Below, one piece after another: positions 8,811-17,483 of a stretch of 64,000 bases of DNA (position 1 is its first letter; the number at the start of each line of letters is the position of its first letter). The stretch lies in contig CAJJBX010000021.1 of assembly GCA_905182555.1 (NCBI GenBank), forward strand, positions 1 to 64,000, given 5' to 3'. Source of the DNA: an uncultured Ilumatobacter sp. (GTDB taxonomy: Bacteria > Actinomycetota > Acidimicrobiia > Acidimicrobiales > Ilumatobacteraceae). The translations under genes and the position numbers were made by a program. The notes below the pieces were generated by a model, which did no database searches, was not told the DNA's origin, and worked only from the letters and a program-made list of their open reading frames with translations.

Positions 8811-9686
8811 GTGATCCGCCTCGACGCCGCAACGGTGCTCTTGCAATGGGCGACTGGCGGAATGTTGTTCTGCTGGTTCACCACCCGCCGCCGCGTGATC
8901 GGTGTCGGCTACGGCTGGCTCCTGCGTGGCACCTACCTGTGTTTTGCCGCCGGTGCACTCGCTGCAGGTTTGGCTTTGGGCTTCGACCCGGTGCGCGACA
9001 TTTCCTCTGCGCTTGTTGCCTTGGCCTGTCTGTTCGCACTCGTCGTGTCGATCGTCCGCAAGGGTGCCGGCGTGAGCGGCGAGAATGCCGAGTTCGACCG
9101 ACGAACCGAGCGCGTCGCCGCAATGACTGGGATCGAGCGTGATGTCGACGAGTCAGTAGTTCGAAGTGGGTCCGAGTTCAACCCGAACCTCGACCTGGTT
9201 CCGGCAGCGATCGGTTTCATCGGCTTGATTGCGGCTGCTATCGACGCCACCAATGGTGCATCGTTCGCCACGCTGACCGTTGCACTGCTACGCACGTTGA
9301 TCGGCGCAGCATTTATCGGCGCAATCAGCGATGGCATGCTTCTCGGGCACTGGTATCTCGTTCAACCGGGCCTGCCGCGCAAGCTGCTCAACGAGATGGT
9401 CACTGCGCTCATGTGGCTGTGGCCGCTCGAGGTCGGAGCCCTGCTGCTGCCGACCGGCATGATCAGCGTCTGGCTCGGCACAGTCGACGACGGTTGGGGC
9501 GGTTTGCTCGGCTGGATGTGGGGGATGTGTGCGATCTCGACGATCATCCTCGTGCTCGTCACTCGGGCAGCATTGAAAGAGCGCTACTACTCCGCAGTGA
9601 TGGCCGCAACCGGCCTGCTGTACCTGGCGATTCTGACTGCGTTCGGCACTGACATCGTCGCCCGCGCCGTCCTCGACCAGACCTGA
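8811..9686 (+). CDS. Polytopic membrane protein, unknown function
   Basis: A 291-residue protein from a GTG. Roughly eight hydrophobic stretches are visible: one at the N-terminus, two around residues 40-85, then pairs across 120-290, with a charged cytoplasm-like loop at about residues 85-120 rich in Glu and Arg. GHWYLVQPGLP in the second half is the most distinctive motif. I do not recognise a catalytic motif or family. The gene is divergent from a lipoprotein gene and convergent with the MOSC gene. Confidence 0.65.
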   Translation: MIRLDAATVLLQWATGGMLFCWFTTRRRVIGVGYGWLLRGTYLCFAAGALAAGLALGFDPVRDISSALVALACLFALVVSIVRKGAGVSGENAEFDRRTERVAAMTGIERDVDESVVRSGSEFNPNLDLVPAAIGFIGLIAAAIDATNGASFATLTVALLRTLIGAAFIGAISDGMLLGHWYLVQPGLPRKLLNEMVTALMWLWPLEVGALLLPTGMISVWLGTVDDGWGGLLGWMWGMCAISTIILVLVTRAALKERYYSAVMAATGLLYLAILTAFGTDIVARAVLDQT

Positions 9687-9702
9687 CCTTTAAACCCGTC
9701 GT

Positions 9703-10419
9703 TCAGCTCGACGGCGAGACTGTTACCACGTCGCCGCGTGCGACCAGACCGGGTCGCACGACCGCTGCGTACCACCGGCTGTTCTCAGGGTTGATGTCGT
9801 GGTCGACGAGTGCGGTCTCGCGACCGGTGAAGTTCGCTGCAATCTTGGAACAGGGAACAGCGGGGGCGGTGAGCTGGCAGCGCACCTGGCCGATGTCGAG
9901 CACCGTGCCTGCCCGAAGTGCGCTCCACTCGATGCTACGCAACGTCAGGTTCTCACCGACACCACCGGCAGATACGGGATGGCCGTCGCTCACGAACTGG
10001 TCGATCACGTCGGCGCTCCAGAGGCTCAGTGCCTGCCATGGCCGGCCGTGATGGAGACGGGTTTTTTGAACGTCGCCCTCGATGCCGCGCCAGCCAACGG
10101 TCGCTGTGTCGATGGCCGACTTCGGCACGCCGCCAGTCGAGCTGTTGATCTGGGCGACGGCGCCGAATTGGTTGGTGGCGATCTCGGGACTGGCAGCGGC
10201 AATCACTGTCAGGTGTCGCCACAGTTCAGCCGCCAACGCTGGCTGGTCGTGGTGCTTGCGCCATGACTGGCTGATGTTCTCGATGCGATCGCAGGCCGCA
10301 GCGCTCTCGCGGGAATGGTCGCCGATATCGGCGGTCCAGAGCGCGAGGAGCCCGTCGATATGTTCCAGCGTCCGGGTCGCGTCCTGGGCGTTCCACTCAC
10401 AGATCTCGTACCAGTTCAT
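9703..10419 (-). CDS. MOSC-domain protein
   Basis: Protein of 238 residues from ATG 10419 (MNWYEICEWNAQDATRTLEH). The N-terminal half may be a DinB-like helical bundle (HIDGLLALWTADIGDHSRE, with spaced histidines). The C-terminal half is a MOSC domain: VGWRGIEGDVQKTRLHHG, GHPVSAGGVGENLTL, and the conserved cysteine in APAVPCSKI. MOSC domains bind molybdenum cofactor or move sulfur. No molybdenum gene is adjacent, so the substrate is unknown. It is divergent from the ferredoxin. Confidence 0.75.
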   Translation of the reverse strand: MNWYEICEWNAQDATRTLEHIDGLLALWTADIGDHSRESAAACDRIENISQSWRKHHDQPALAAELWRHLTVIAAASPEIATNQFGAVAQINSSTGGVPKSAIDTATVGWRGIEGDVQKTRLHHGRPWQALSLWSADVIDQFVSDGHPVSAGGVGENLTLRSIEWSALRAGTVLDIGQVRCQLTAPAVPCSKIAANFTGRETALVDHDINPENSRWYAAVVRPGLVARGDVVTVSPSS

Positions 10420-10482
10420 GAATTTGACCGTAGTTGCCGCTTGCGTTCTCAACGTCGGACTGGCCGTGGTGGCACTTCCGCA

Positions 10483-10869
10483 ATGGCGCACGTCACAGCA
10501 ACGGCGGACAACCGAACTTCGACCTTCGAGGTGGCGGACGGAACCAAGCTTGTTTTCGCGCTTGAAGAAAACGGGGTTGCCATTCTGCACAAATGCGGTG
10601 AGTACGCAAAGTGCGCGACCTGTCAGGTGCAATTTGATGTCGGCGAACCTGACCGAAGACCGAAGCAGAAGCAGAAGCAGAACTTGCAAAAAATCGTGAC
10701 CTGGGTAGTGCCCGACTGCTTTACCAGATCGAAGCCGGTTGGCGACATGACGCTGACTGCCGTGATGACCGTGAGCTCAAGCGATTTCGACGAGCCGGGA
10801 CATACCTCGGCAGCAGAAATCACTCCCTGGCATCACTCTGTGGCATCACTCCCTGACATCGCTCCCTGA
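10483..10869 (+). CDS. [2Fe-2S] ferredoxin-like protein, two frameshifts, fourth Cys missing
   Basis: Small electron carrier of about 128 residues when repaired. HKCGEYAKCATCQV matches the C-x5-C-x2-C cluster loop of adrenodoxin/plant-type ferredoxins. The frame is lost near 10655 (A run one short, beside three GAAGCA units) and regained near 10738 (one extra base). Between these the third frame reads TEAEAEAELAK...LGSARLLYQI. The family has a cysteine where this reads LLYQI, so the fourth ligand is a tyrosine here. This is either a further sequence error or a non-standard or absent cluster. The C-terminal tail from about 10815 is an imperfect repeat (CACTCCCTG-like). Confidence 0.7.
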   Translation: MAHVTATADNRTSTFEVADGTKLVFALEENGVAILHKCGEYAKCATCQVQFDVGEPDRRPKQKQKQNLQKIVTWVVPDCFTRSKPVGDMTLTAVMTVSSSDFDEPGHTSAAEITPWHHSVASLPDIAP

Positions 10870-10881
10870 ACGCGGCATTAT

Positions 10882-12240
10882 GTGAACGTGGCAGCACGAC
10901 ACGGATTCATTTGGTTCACCCTTGCCCTTGTCGCGGGGGCGTGTTCGTCACCCACCATCGAGTCGGGCAGCGCTCCGCGTTCAACCGTGGCTGCGCCATC
11001 GAGCACGGCCACGAGCGCGGTGTCGGTGACGACCATGCCGGAAGCGTCGGCCGGGGCAACGCCCGATTCTGTTCTGACCGAACCGTCGACGACGTTGGAT
11101 GTCGCGACCACGATCGCGTCAGTCGCCCCGCTGACAGGCTGGCAAGCAGTTGACAGGTACCTCGAAATTACACTGATCCGGGGAGGTTCGAGCGCCGCGT
11201 CGATCGCCGTAATGCGCAATGGTGGTCTTGAACATTCTCAGGCGTTTGGCGAACGGGTGCCCGGAGACGCTGCCGAAGCAGAGGATCGTTTCCGAGTGGC
11301 GAGCGTCAGCAAGACGATCGCGGCGATCACCGCGCTGCAATTGGCTGAGGCAGGAACCCTCGACCTCGATGCGCGGATTGGCTCGCTGCTGGCGAGCGAC
11401 CTGGGTGTTGGAACGCCAGCGGCAGGAGTCACTGCGCTGACGATCAGGCAGCTCCTCGTACACCGGTCCGGGTTCGCCCAATACGAAGACCTGTTCTTCC
11501 GCAACGAGGTTGGATCATGCCGCGAGGCTGCCGTGATCGGACTCACGCAGAGCCTGCAGGGCACGCCGGGTGACCAATTCCAGTACAGCAATCTGAACTT
11601 CTGCCTGCTCGGAATTGCCATCGAAGTTCTGACCGGTGAGCGCTACGAGAACGTGGTCCGGCGCGAAGTGCTTGACCCACTCGGGATCGAAGGGATGCGG
11701 ATGGCCGACACGTTTGACGTCGGCGTCGGCGATGTCGAACACCGGTCGACGCAAGGACGCAACTACATGGAAGTGCTCGGTGCTGCAGGCGCATGGATCG
11801 CTACGCCGACCGACCTCGTGACCATTCTCGACTCGATCGACCCGGAGACTCCCGGCACGAAGCTGCTCGACGCAGCGACCTTGGTTCAGATGCAGACGAT
11901 CACGGTCGACCCGCCAAAGCCCGTCGACGCGCAAGGCACGACCGGGCCGGCGTCCGCGACGACGATCCCGCCAGATCCGACCAGTGGATACGGCATGGGG
12001 CTGATGATCTTCGATGCAGAAGACGACATAGCGCTCAGCTTCGGCCACACCGGCACGCTCGAGAGCACACACGCGATGTTTGCTCGCCGCCCCGACGGCC
12101 TCACCTGGGCTGTGACCGTCAGCGGCGACTATCCGGCATCGACCCGCGACCTCGCGAAAATCGTCGACAACGCGCTCTTGCTCGGCGGATTTACCGATGG
12201 CTCGTACGTCGTCGTCCCACAGCCGATTGACGAAGGCTGA
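10882..12240 (+). CDS. Lipoprotein serine hydrolase (class C beta-lactamase fold), copy 1
   Basis: Penicillin-binding-protein-like hydrolase of 452 residues. A signal peptide ends in the lipobox ALVAGAC, followed by a Ser/Thr/Ala-rich linker to about residue 85. Active-site motifs follow: SVSK (SxxK, near residue 138), YSNLNF (YxN) and GHTGTLES (the KTG-equivalent HTG). These enzymes act on peptide or ester bonds outside the membrane; true beta-lactamase activity is not implied. A close paralogue starts 5 bp downstream, so the two form one operon. GTG 10882 and GTG 10888 are both possible starts. Confidence 0.85.
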   Translation: MNVAARHGFIWFTLALVAGACSSPTIESGSAPRSTVAAPSSTATSAVSVTTMPEASAGATPDSVLTEPSTTLDVATTIASVAPLTGWQAVDRYLEITLIRGGSSAASIAVMRNGGLEHSQAFGERVPGDAAEAEDRFRVASVSKTIAAITALQLAEAGTLDLDARIGSLLASDLGVGTPAAGVTALTIRQLLVHRSGFAQYEDLFFRNEVGSCREAAVIGLTQSLQGTPGDQFQYSNLNFCLLGIAIEVLTGERYENVVRREVLDPLGIEGMRMADTFDVGVGDVEHRSTQGRNYMEVLGAAGAWIATPTDLVTILDSIDPETPGTKLLDAATLVQMQTITVDPPKPVDAQGTTGPASATTIPPDPTSGYGMGLMIFDAEDDIALSFGHTGTLESTHAMFARRPDGLTWAVTVSGDYPASTRDLAKIVDNALLLGGFTDGSYVVVPQPIDEG

Positions 12241-12245
12241 GGCGG

Positions 12246-13649
12246 GTGCAGCGAACGACGCGCGGCCGAGTCGGCGTAGCGCTGCTCGTCATTGCGCTGG
12301 TGGCCTGTACCGACACCGATCCAACGAGCCGACCATCGCCCGGATTCGTACTCTCCACGGTCCAGCCGGTCGCTCCCGCTCCCGGGTCTGTTACCGCTGA
12401 CGGGTCTGTTACCGCTGACGGGTCTGTTACCGACCCCGTTGAAGAGGCCGCACCGCCGGTCACCAAACCGGTCGACACGGAGGTGCCCGGTGCGGACACG
12501 GCCGATGACAGCGGCCCAACCGGCCTCGATGGGGTGGGTCTGAGCACCGACGATCCGACTTTCGATGTTGAGCCATTCCGCCCGTTCGTGTTGGAATCGG
12601 CAGAAGCGGCGCCGGGAGCACCGGCCCTCGACGATTCGGGAGGCGCAGCTCCGACCGGATGGGCGGCGTTCGACCGTTCGCTCGAGGACGCGCTGCTGCG
12701 CAACGGCAACACAGCTGCATCGGTCGCCGTCGCCATTGGCGGTGCGGTCGTGCACGAGGATGCATTCGGCCTGCGGGCACCGTTCATCAGCGAGGACGAG
12801 GCCGTTCCCGGTGATCGTTTCCGAATCGCAAGCATCTCGAAGCCAATCACCGCGATCACGTTGCTGCAGCTCGTCGAGGCGGGAGCTGTTGGCCTGGATG
12901 ACGAGGTGGGCCAACTGGTTGCTGACCAGCTCCAGGTGACGCCGTCGGCGGGCGCTCGTCGGCTGACCGTCCGCCGGTTACTCAACCACACATCCGGTTT
13001 CGGGAAGTACGACACACAGTTTTTCCGCAACGGTGCGAACAGCTGCGAAGACGCTGCCCGCCTCGGTATCAGGCAGGGCGCTGGCTCCGGTGGATACAGA
13101 TACAGCAACATGAACTTCTGTGTCGCTGGGATACTGATAGAAGCGATCACTGGGAAGAGCTACGTCGAAGCTGTCTACGAGCAGCTCCTCACGCCGCTCG
13201 GGTTGTCCGGGCTCCGGCTGGCTAATACGTACGACCCTGGCCCAGGCGAAGTACTGCACCCGTCCACGCCCGACCGCAATTACATGGAGACGCTCGGTGG
13301 CGCTGGAAGTTGGATTGCTTCGCCGACCGACCTTGTCACCATCTTAAGCTCGCTCGACTACTCGACTTCCGGTTTCAAGCCACTTGAGCCGAACACGGTT
13401 GCGCTGATGGAGACCCCTGTCGGCGGAGCTGCAGGTCAACGTGGCTACGGCCTCGGGCTGATCTCGTACGGCAACGGCCGCTACGGCCACACTGGCACGA
13501 TTGAGAACACACACGCCATGGTCTTGAACCGCAGCGACGGCGTGATCTGGTCGATCACGGTGTCGGGTCCCTATCCCGACGACACGTCACAGCTCGAAGC
13601 AATCATCAACCGAGCATTTGAGGCTGCCGGGTTCATCTCGGGTCAGTAG
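12246..13649 (+). CDS. Lipoprotein serine hydrolase (class C beta-lactamase fold), copy 2
   Basis: Tandem paralogue of the preceding gene, 467 residues. It has a lipobox VIALVAC, then a long low-complexity linker (to about residue 140) rich in Pro, Val, Thr and Asp and containing an 18-bp DNA repeat. The catalytic domain has SISK (SxxK), YSNMNF (YxN), NYMETLGGAGSWIASPTDL and GHTGTIENTH, matching copy 1 block for block. It is therefore a gene duplication whose linkers diverged. It starts at GTG 12246 and ends in a 7-bp convergent overlap with the CaiB gene. Confidence 0.85.
   Translation: MQRTTRGRVGVALLVIALVACTDTDPTSRPSPGFVLSTVQPVAPAPGSVTADGSVTADGSVTDPVEEAAPPVTKPVDTEVPGADTADDSGPTGLDGVGLSTDDPTFDVEPFRPFVLESAEAAPGAPALDDSGGAAPTGWAAFDRSLEDALLRNGNTAASVAVAIGGAVVHEDAFGLRAPFISEDEAVPGDRFRIASISKPITAITLLQLVEAGAVGLDDEVGQLVADQLQVTPSAGARRLTVRRLLNHTSGFGKYDTQFFRNGANSCEDAARLGIRQGAGSGGYRYSNMNFCVAGILIEAITGKSYVEAVYEQLLTPLGLSGLRLANTYDPGPGEVLHPSTPDRNYMETLGGAGSWIASPTDLVTILSSLDYSTSGFKPLEPNTVALMETPVGGAAGQRGYGLGLISYGNGRYGHTGTIENTHAMVLNRSDGVIWSITVSGPYPDDTSQLEAIINRAFEAAGFISGQ
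12384..12432. repeat. 18-bp direct repeat inside the second serine hydrolase
   Basis: GGGTCTGTTACCGCTGAC occurs twice in full (12384-12401, 12402-12419), followed by a partial third copy to 12432. It encodes GSVTAD-type repeats in the exported linker. The length is a multiple of three, so copy-number change would alter linker length without breaking the frame. Confidence 0.95.
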
Positions 13650-14833
13650 ATCACGCCCGCCGCGCGAAGTGCCGCAGCGTCGAGCCCAAGTTCGGTAACG
13701 ATCTCGTCAGAGTGCTGGCCGAAGGTCGGCGCATGGTCGCCAATGTGTTGCGGAGTCGCCGACATGCGAGCAGCCGGGCGGGGCTCACGGACCATGCCCG
13801 CAACCGGGTGCTGCCGTTCGACGAACACTTTGTTGTTGATGACCTGAGGATCGTCATGCAGTTCGCTCAACGGTGTGATTTTGGTGCCCGGGACATCGTG
13901 TTCGACGACGCCCTTCATGAACTGTTCGACGGTCGTACTTCGCGCAGCTTCGCGGAGCGCGTTGCTGAGTTCCTTGCGGTGCATCGCACGCGACGCAAGG
14001 CCAATGAACCGTGGATCTTCGGCGAGCTCGGGGCGCCCGTACGTGGCGCAAAGGCCTGCGAACTCAGACTCGCTGACCGCACTGGCTGCTGCGTAACCGT
14101 CGGCGAGCGGGATCGCTGTGTAGCTGGATGCAAGCGTCGGTGCTCTGTCGACATCGTCGTCGGTGAGCGAGACATCCATTGCCGAGTCTGGCCAGAGGAA
14201 GGCAATGGCGGTGTCGAGCATCGACAACACGATGTGTTGACCTTCGGCTGTGCCCATGGCGCGGGCGAAAAGGGCTGCCGTGATTGCTTGGCATGCGGTG
14301 TAAGCGGTTGTCTTGTCGCATACGAGCGTGCGGAACAATTCTGGTGCGCCTTTGGCCGGGTTTGTCTGGACATCAGCCAGCCCCGATGCTGCTTGGATCA
14401 CGTTGTCGTAGGCGCGGCGGCCACTCATCGGGCCGTCAGGACCGAACCCGGAGATCGACGTGTAGATCAGCTTCGGGTTGAGTTCGTGCATTGCCTCCCA
14501 ACCAAGGCCGATTCGATCCATCGCCCCGGGCCGAAAGTTCTGGATCAGCACATCAGCTTCGGCGATGAGGGTGCGCATTGCATCGAGGCCGGCTGGTTGT
14601 TTAACGTCGATCACAATCGATCGTTTGCCGCGATTGTTGTTGATGAAGATCCCGGTCATCCCGTTCTTCGACGTTCCGAGATGACGCATCATGTCGCCCA
14701 AGCCCGGTGCTTCGACCTTGACAACGGATGCGCCCTGGTCGCCGAGCATCATCGCGGCGAGCGGACCGGCGATCATCACCGACATGTCGACTACCTTGAT
14801 GCCAGCAAGTGGACCGGCGGGTTGTTTGTTCAT
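13643..14833 (-). CDS. CaiB/BaiF-family CoA-transferase
   Basis: Family III CoA-transferase of 396 residues that moves CoA between carboxylic acids. It shows GPLAGIKVVDMSVMIAGP, GDQGASVVKVEAPG, the N-N-RGKRS motif, ISGFGPDGP and the predicted catalytic aspartate in LVCDKTTAY. Substrate cannot be read from sequence. Other acyl-CoA genes in the window suit a role in organic acid degradation. The start is ATG 14833. It is divergent, with a 40-bp gap, from the CobW GTPase, and its stop overlaps that of the serine hydrolase. Confidence 0.85.
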   Translation of the reverse strand: MNKQPAGPLAGIKVVDMSVMIAGPLAAMMLGDQGASVVKVEAPGLGDMMRHLGTSKNGMTGIFINNNRGKRSIVIDVKQPAGLDAMRTLIAEADVLIQNFRPGAMDRIGLGWEAMHELNPKLIYTSISGFGPDGPMSGRRAYDNVIQAASGLADVQTNPAKGAPELFRTLVCDKTTAYTACQAITAALFARAMGTAEGQHIVLSMLDTAIAFLWPDSAMDVSLTDDDVDRAPTLASSYTAIPLADGYAAASAVSESEFAGLCATYGRPELAEDPRFIGLASRAMHRKELSNALREAARSTTVEQFMKGVVEHDVPGTKITPLSELHDDPQVINNKVFVERQHPVAGMVREPRPAARMSATPQHIGDHAPTFGQHSDEIVTELGLDAAALRAAGVIY

Positions 14834-14873
14834 AGGCCAGATGGTTGCAGGTGGTTGATGCCAATATGGCGTC

Positions 14874-15794
14874 GTGGCGCGTCCTGACATTCCCATCACG
14901 GTCATCGGTGGCTACCTCGGTGCCGGAAAGACCACATTGCTCAACAGGTTGCTGCGTGAACCCGACGGTCGTCGGCTCGGGGTGATCGTTAACGACTTTG
15001 GGTCGATAGGTATCGACGCTGAGCTCCTGGCCGCAACCAGCGACACCGGAGTGGTCAATTTGCCCAACGGGTGTGTGTGCTGTTCGCTCGGTAGCGATCT
15101 GATGGCGTCACTCGGTTCGCTTTGCGACGTTGAGTTCCCGCCGGACCAGATTGTGATCGAGGCCAGTGGCATCGCTGATCCGTCGGCCGCTGCAGCGTGG
15201 GGAACTTCGGTGGGGTTTGCGCCAGGGGGAGTTGTCGTGCTCGCTGCGGCCGACTCGATCGGGCGGCAGGTCAACGACCGCTACGTCAGCGCAGAGGTAC
15301 GCCGCCAGCTCGCCGGCGCCGATCTCATCATTTCGACCAAGCTCGACCTCTGCACACCGGAGCGGTTGCAGCGGGCGTTCGACGTGCTCGGCGAACACGC
15401 TCCTGGCGTCGCCATCGTCGATGGTCTCGCCCCGATCGATCTGGTGCTCGGGCTGCGGCTGGGGTCTGGCGCTGGGCCGACAGCGGCAAACACATCGCCA
15501 GAGCACGGGCAAGCGAGATACGCGCGCTGGTCGTGGTCGGGCACGACCGTCGCTGCGGGACGTGTCGCCGGCCTTGCCGACGCGACGTGCGACATACTGC
15601 GGCTCAAGGCTGTGCTCGACGTCGAAGGCCACCACCTTGAGGTGCATGTGGTGGGCGGCCGCATGAGCGTGCACGAAGTGCGTGGGCTCCGGGCTGGAAG
15701 TCGCGCTGAAGCAATCCTTTTACCCGATGACGCTGGCAACGATGAGACACTGACTGTTCGGCTGACCGCGGCATTCGACGCGCTCCTGTTGTAG
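14874..15794 (+). CDS. CobW/COG0523-family metal-chaperone GTPase
   Basis: G3E GTPase of 306 residues. It shows Walker A GGYLGAGKTTLLN, the CxCC metal-binding motif NGCVCCSLGSDL, the switch region VIEASGIADP and TKLD as the G4 motif. The C-terminal part (from about residue 210) resembles the CobW C-terminal domain but is short. COG0523 proteins insert or traffic zinc, cobalt or nickel. No metal enzyme or zinc-responsive gene is adjacent, so the metal and client are unknown. Start is GTG 14874. Confidence 0.85.
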   Translation: MARPDIPITVIGGYLGAGKTTLLNRLLREPDGRRLGVIVNDFGSIGIDAELLAATSDTGVVNLPNGCVCCSLGSDLMASLGSLCDVEFPPDQIVIEASGIADPSAAAAWGTSVGFAPGGVVVLAAADSIGRQVNDRYVSAEVRRQLAGADLIISTKLDLCTPERLQRAFDVLGEHAPGVAIVDGLAPIDLVLGLRLGSGAGPTAANTSPEHGQARYARWSWSGTTVAAGRVAGLADATCDILRLKAVLDVEGHHLEVHVVGGRMSVHEVRGLRAGSRAEAILLPDDAGNDETLTVRLTAAFDALLL

Positions 15795-15806
15795 CGCTCC
15801 CGAACG

Positions 15807-17483
15807 TCAGACGCCGGGGTGGGCTGCCTCGTTGGGCTGTCCGCCGACAATGGTTCCCCACACGCCGATGTCTTTGATTCCCATCGGGTCGATGGTGAGT
15901 GGGCTCTCTTCAAGCACGGTGAAGTCAGCTGCTTTGCCGCACTCGACGCTGCCGAACTCGTCGTCAGCATGGAGTTGGTACGCAGCGCCGGTGGTGACCG
16001 AGTGCAGCGCCGACTCGGCCGAGATGCGCTCGTTCTCGCCGAGCACCCGGCCCGACGGTGTGACGCGGTTGACCGCGCACCACATCGTGTGGAGGTGGCC
16101 GAGCGGGGTAACGGCCGCATCAGAGTGGATCGAGAACGGAACACCGAATCGCTCGGCTGTGGCGCACGCTTCCATACGGCGGGCGCGCTCGGGGCCGACG
16201 GTGATGTCGTGATGTTGATCACCCCAGTACCAGATGTGATTCGTGAAGATATTGGCGCACATACCGAGCTTGGCTATGCGGCGGTATTGGGCTGGCGATG
16301 TCAGTTGGCTGTGCTGCACGGTGTAGCGGTGATCGAGCCATGCCGACTCCAAGAGCAACTGCTCGACAACATCGAGCCATAGGTCGATGGTCATGTCGCC
16401 GTTGCAGTGCACGTGGGTGTTGATGCGCCGCTCGTGGAACGGTCGGACCATGTCGATCAATTGCTCTGGCGGCACCATCCACACACCGTTGTCGATCGGA
16501 GTTTGGCCCCCTGGGCTGAAATAGCCGGGCCACTTCATCTTCGCAGTGAAGCCCTGGATTGAGCCGTCGAGCACGATCTTCAAGCCGGCAGTACGCAAGC
16601 GGTCGGTGTCTTGAAGTTCGAACTGCTGCACCAGATCGGCAGCGGCGGCCCAGTCGTTGGACCCCGGCATCATGCCGATCAGGTGCCGCTGATGAATGCG
16701 TGCAGGGAAGTCGTCGGTGACGATTTGGTGCCACAGCTCTTGGCCTTGGGGCCGGGTGACGCCGCTGGCACCGAGGTCGACGAGCGATGTGATGCCGACG
16801 TTCGCGCACATCTGGCCGAGCGTGCGGATGGCCTCGGGGTCGCCCATCAGCCGCATGATCAGATGGATAGCGGACGTAGCGAGCGCAATGGCTGGCATTT
16901 CCTGCAGCTCACCGTTGGGTTCGCCGTTGGCGTCTCGCGCCACACCAACTGTTGTCGAGTCGCGGGTGATCTCGTTCTGATTGAGCATCGCGCTGTTGAC
17001 GGTGGCGAGGTGGGCGCTCGCGTGGAACACGAAAATCGGCCGTTCCAACGACGCTCGATCGAGGTGATCGCGGGTCAGGCGTTCTTCGCCGGTGAAGTAG
17101 ATTGGATCGAAACCCCAGACGACGATCGGCTCTTGGGAGCCCCGGGTTTCCTCATCGAGTCGTCGGAGGAGTTCGAAAAGTTTGTCGTAGGTCTGGATGC
17201 CCTCGGCCATGCTGCCATCGGGGCGATGCCGCGGGAACCAGCCGGCGTACGGGAGTAGCCCGAAAGAACCTTCGAACACGTGGCCGTGGGCCTCGATCAT
17301 GCCGGGGGTGAGGACGTGGTCGGCGAAGCGGGAGTCGATGGTGTGCGGTCCCCAGCTCGTGCACTCGTCCAACGAACCGGCAGCGAGAACCTTGCCCTCG
17401 CGCACAGCGACTGCTTCGACGACCGGCTGGCTGGGGTCCATCGTGATGATCGAGCGGGCAGGGATAACAGTGATCTCGCTCAT
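15807..17483 (-). CDS. YtcJ-like metal-dependent amidohydrolase
   Basis: Amidohydrolase-superfamily protein of 558 residues. The N-terminus has the beta-sandwich start and the HxH metal motif GMIEAHGHVFEGS. HVHCNGDMTIDLWLD and FSIHSDAAVTPL carry further ligands, and GKAADFTVLEESPL closes the sandwich. YtcJ-like enzymes hydrolyse C-N bonds of amides such as N-substituted formamides. The ATG at 17483 overlaps the stop of the LLM oxidoreductase by ATGA, so the two are translationally coupled. Together they suggest a small catabolic unit in which a C-N bond is oxidised and cleaved. This is inference. Confidence 0.82.
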   Translation of the reverse strand: MSEITVIPARSIITMDPSQPVVEAVAVREGKVLAAGSLDECTSWGPHTIDSRFADHVLTPGMIEAHGHVFEGSFGLLPYAGWFPRHRPDGSMAEGIQTYDKLFELLRRLDEETRGSQEPIVVWGFDPIYFTGEERLTRDHLDRASLERPIFVFHASAHLATVNSAMLNQNEITRDSTTVGVARDANGEPNGELQEMPAIALATSAIHLIMRLMGDPEAIRTLGQMCANVGITSLVDLGASGVTRPQGQELWHQIVTDDFPARIHQRHLIGMMPGSNDWAAAADLVQQFELQDTDRLRTAGLKIVLDGSIQGFTAKMKWPGYFSPGGQTPIDNGVWMVPPEQLIDMVRPFHERRINTHVHCNGDMTIDLWLDVVEQLLLESAWLDHRYTVQHSQLTSPAQYRRIAKLGMCANIFTNHIWYWGDQHHDITVGPERARRMEACATAERFGVPFSIHSDAAVTPLGHLHTMWCAVNRVTPSGRVLGENERISAESALHSVTTGAAYQLHADDEFGSVECGKAADFTVLEESPLTIDPMGIKDIGVWGTIVGGQPNEAAHPGV

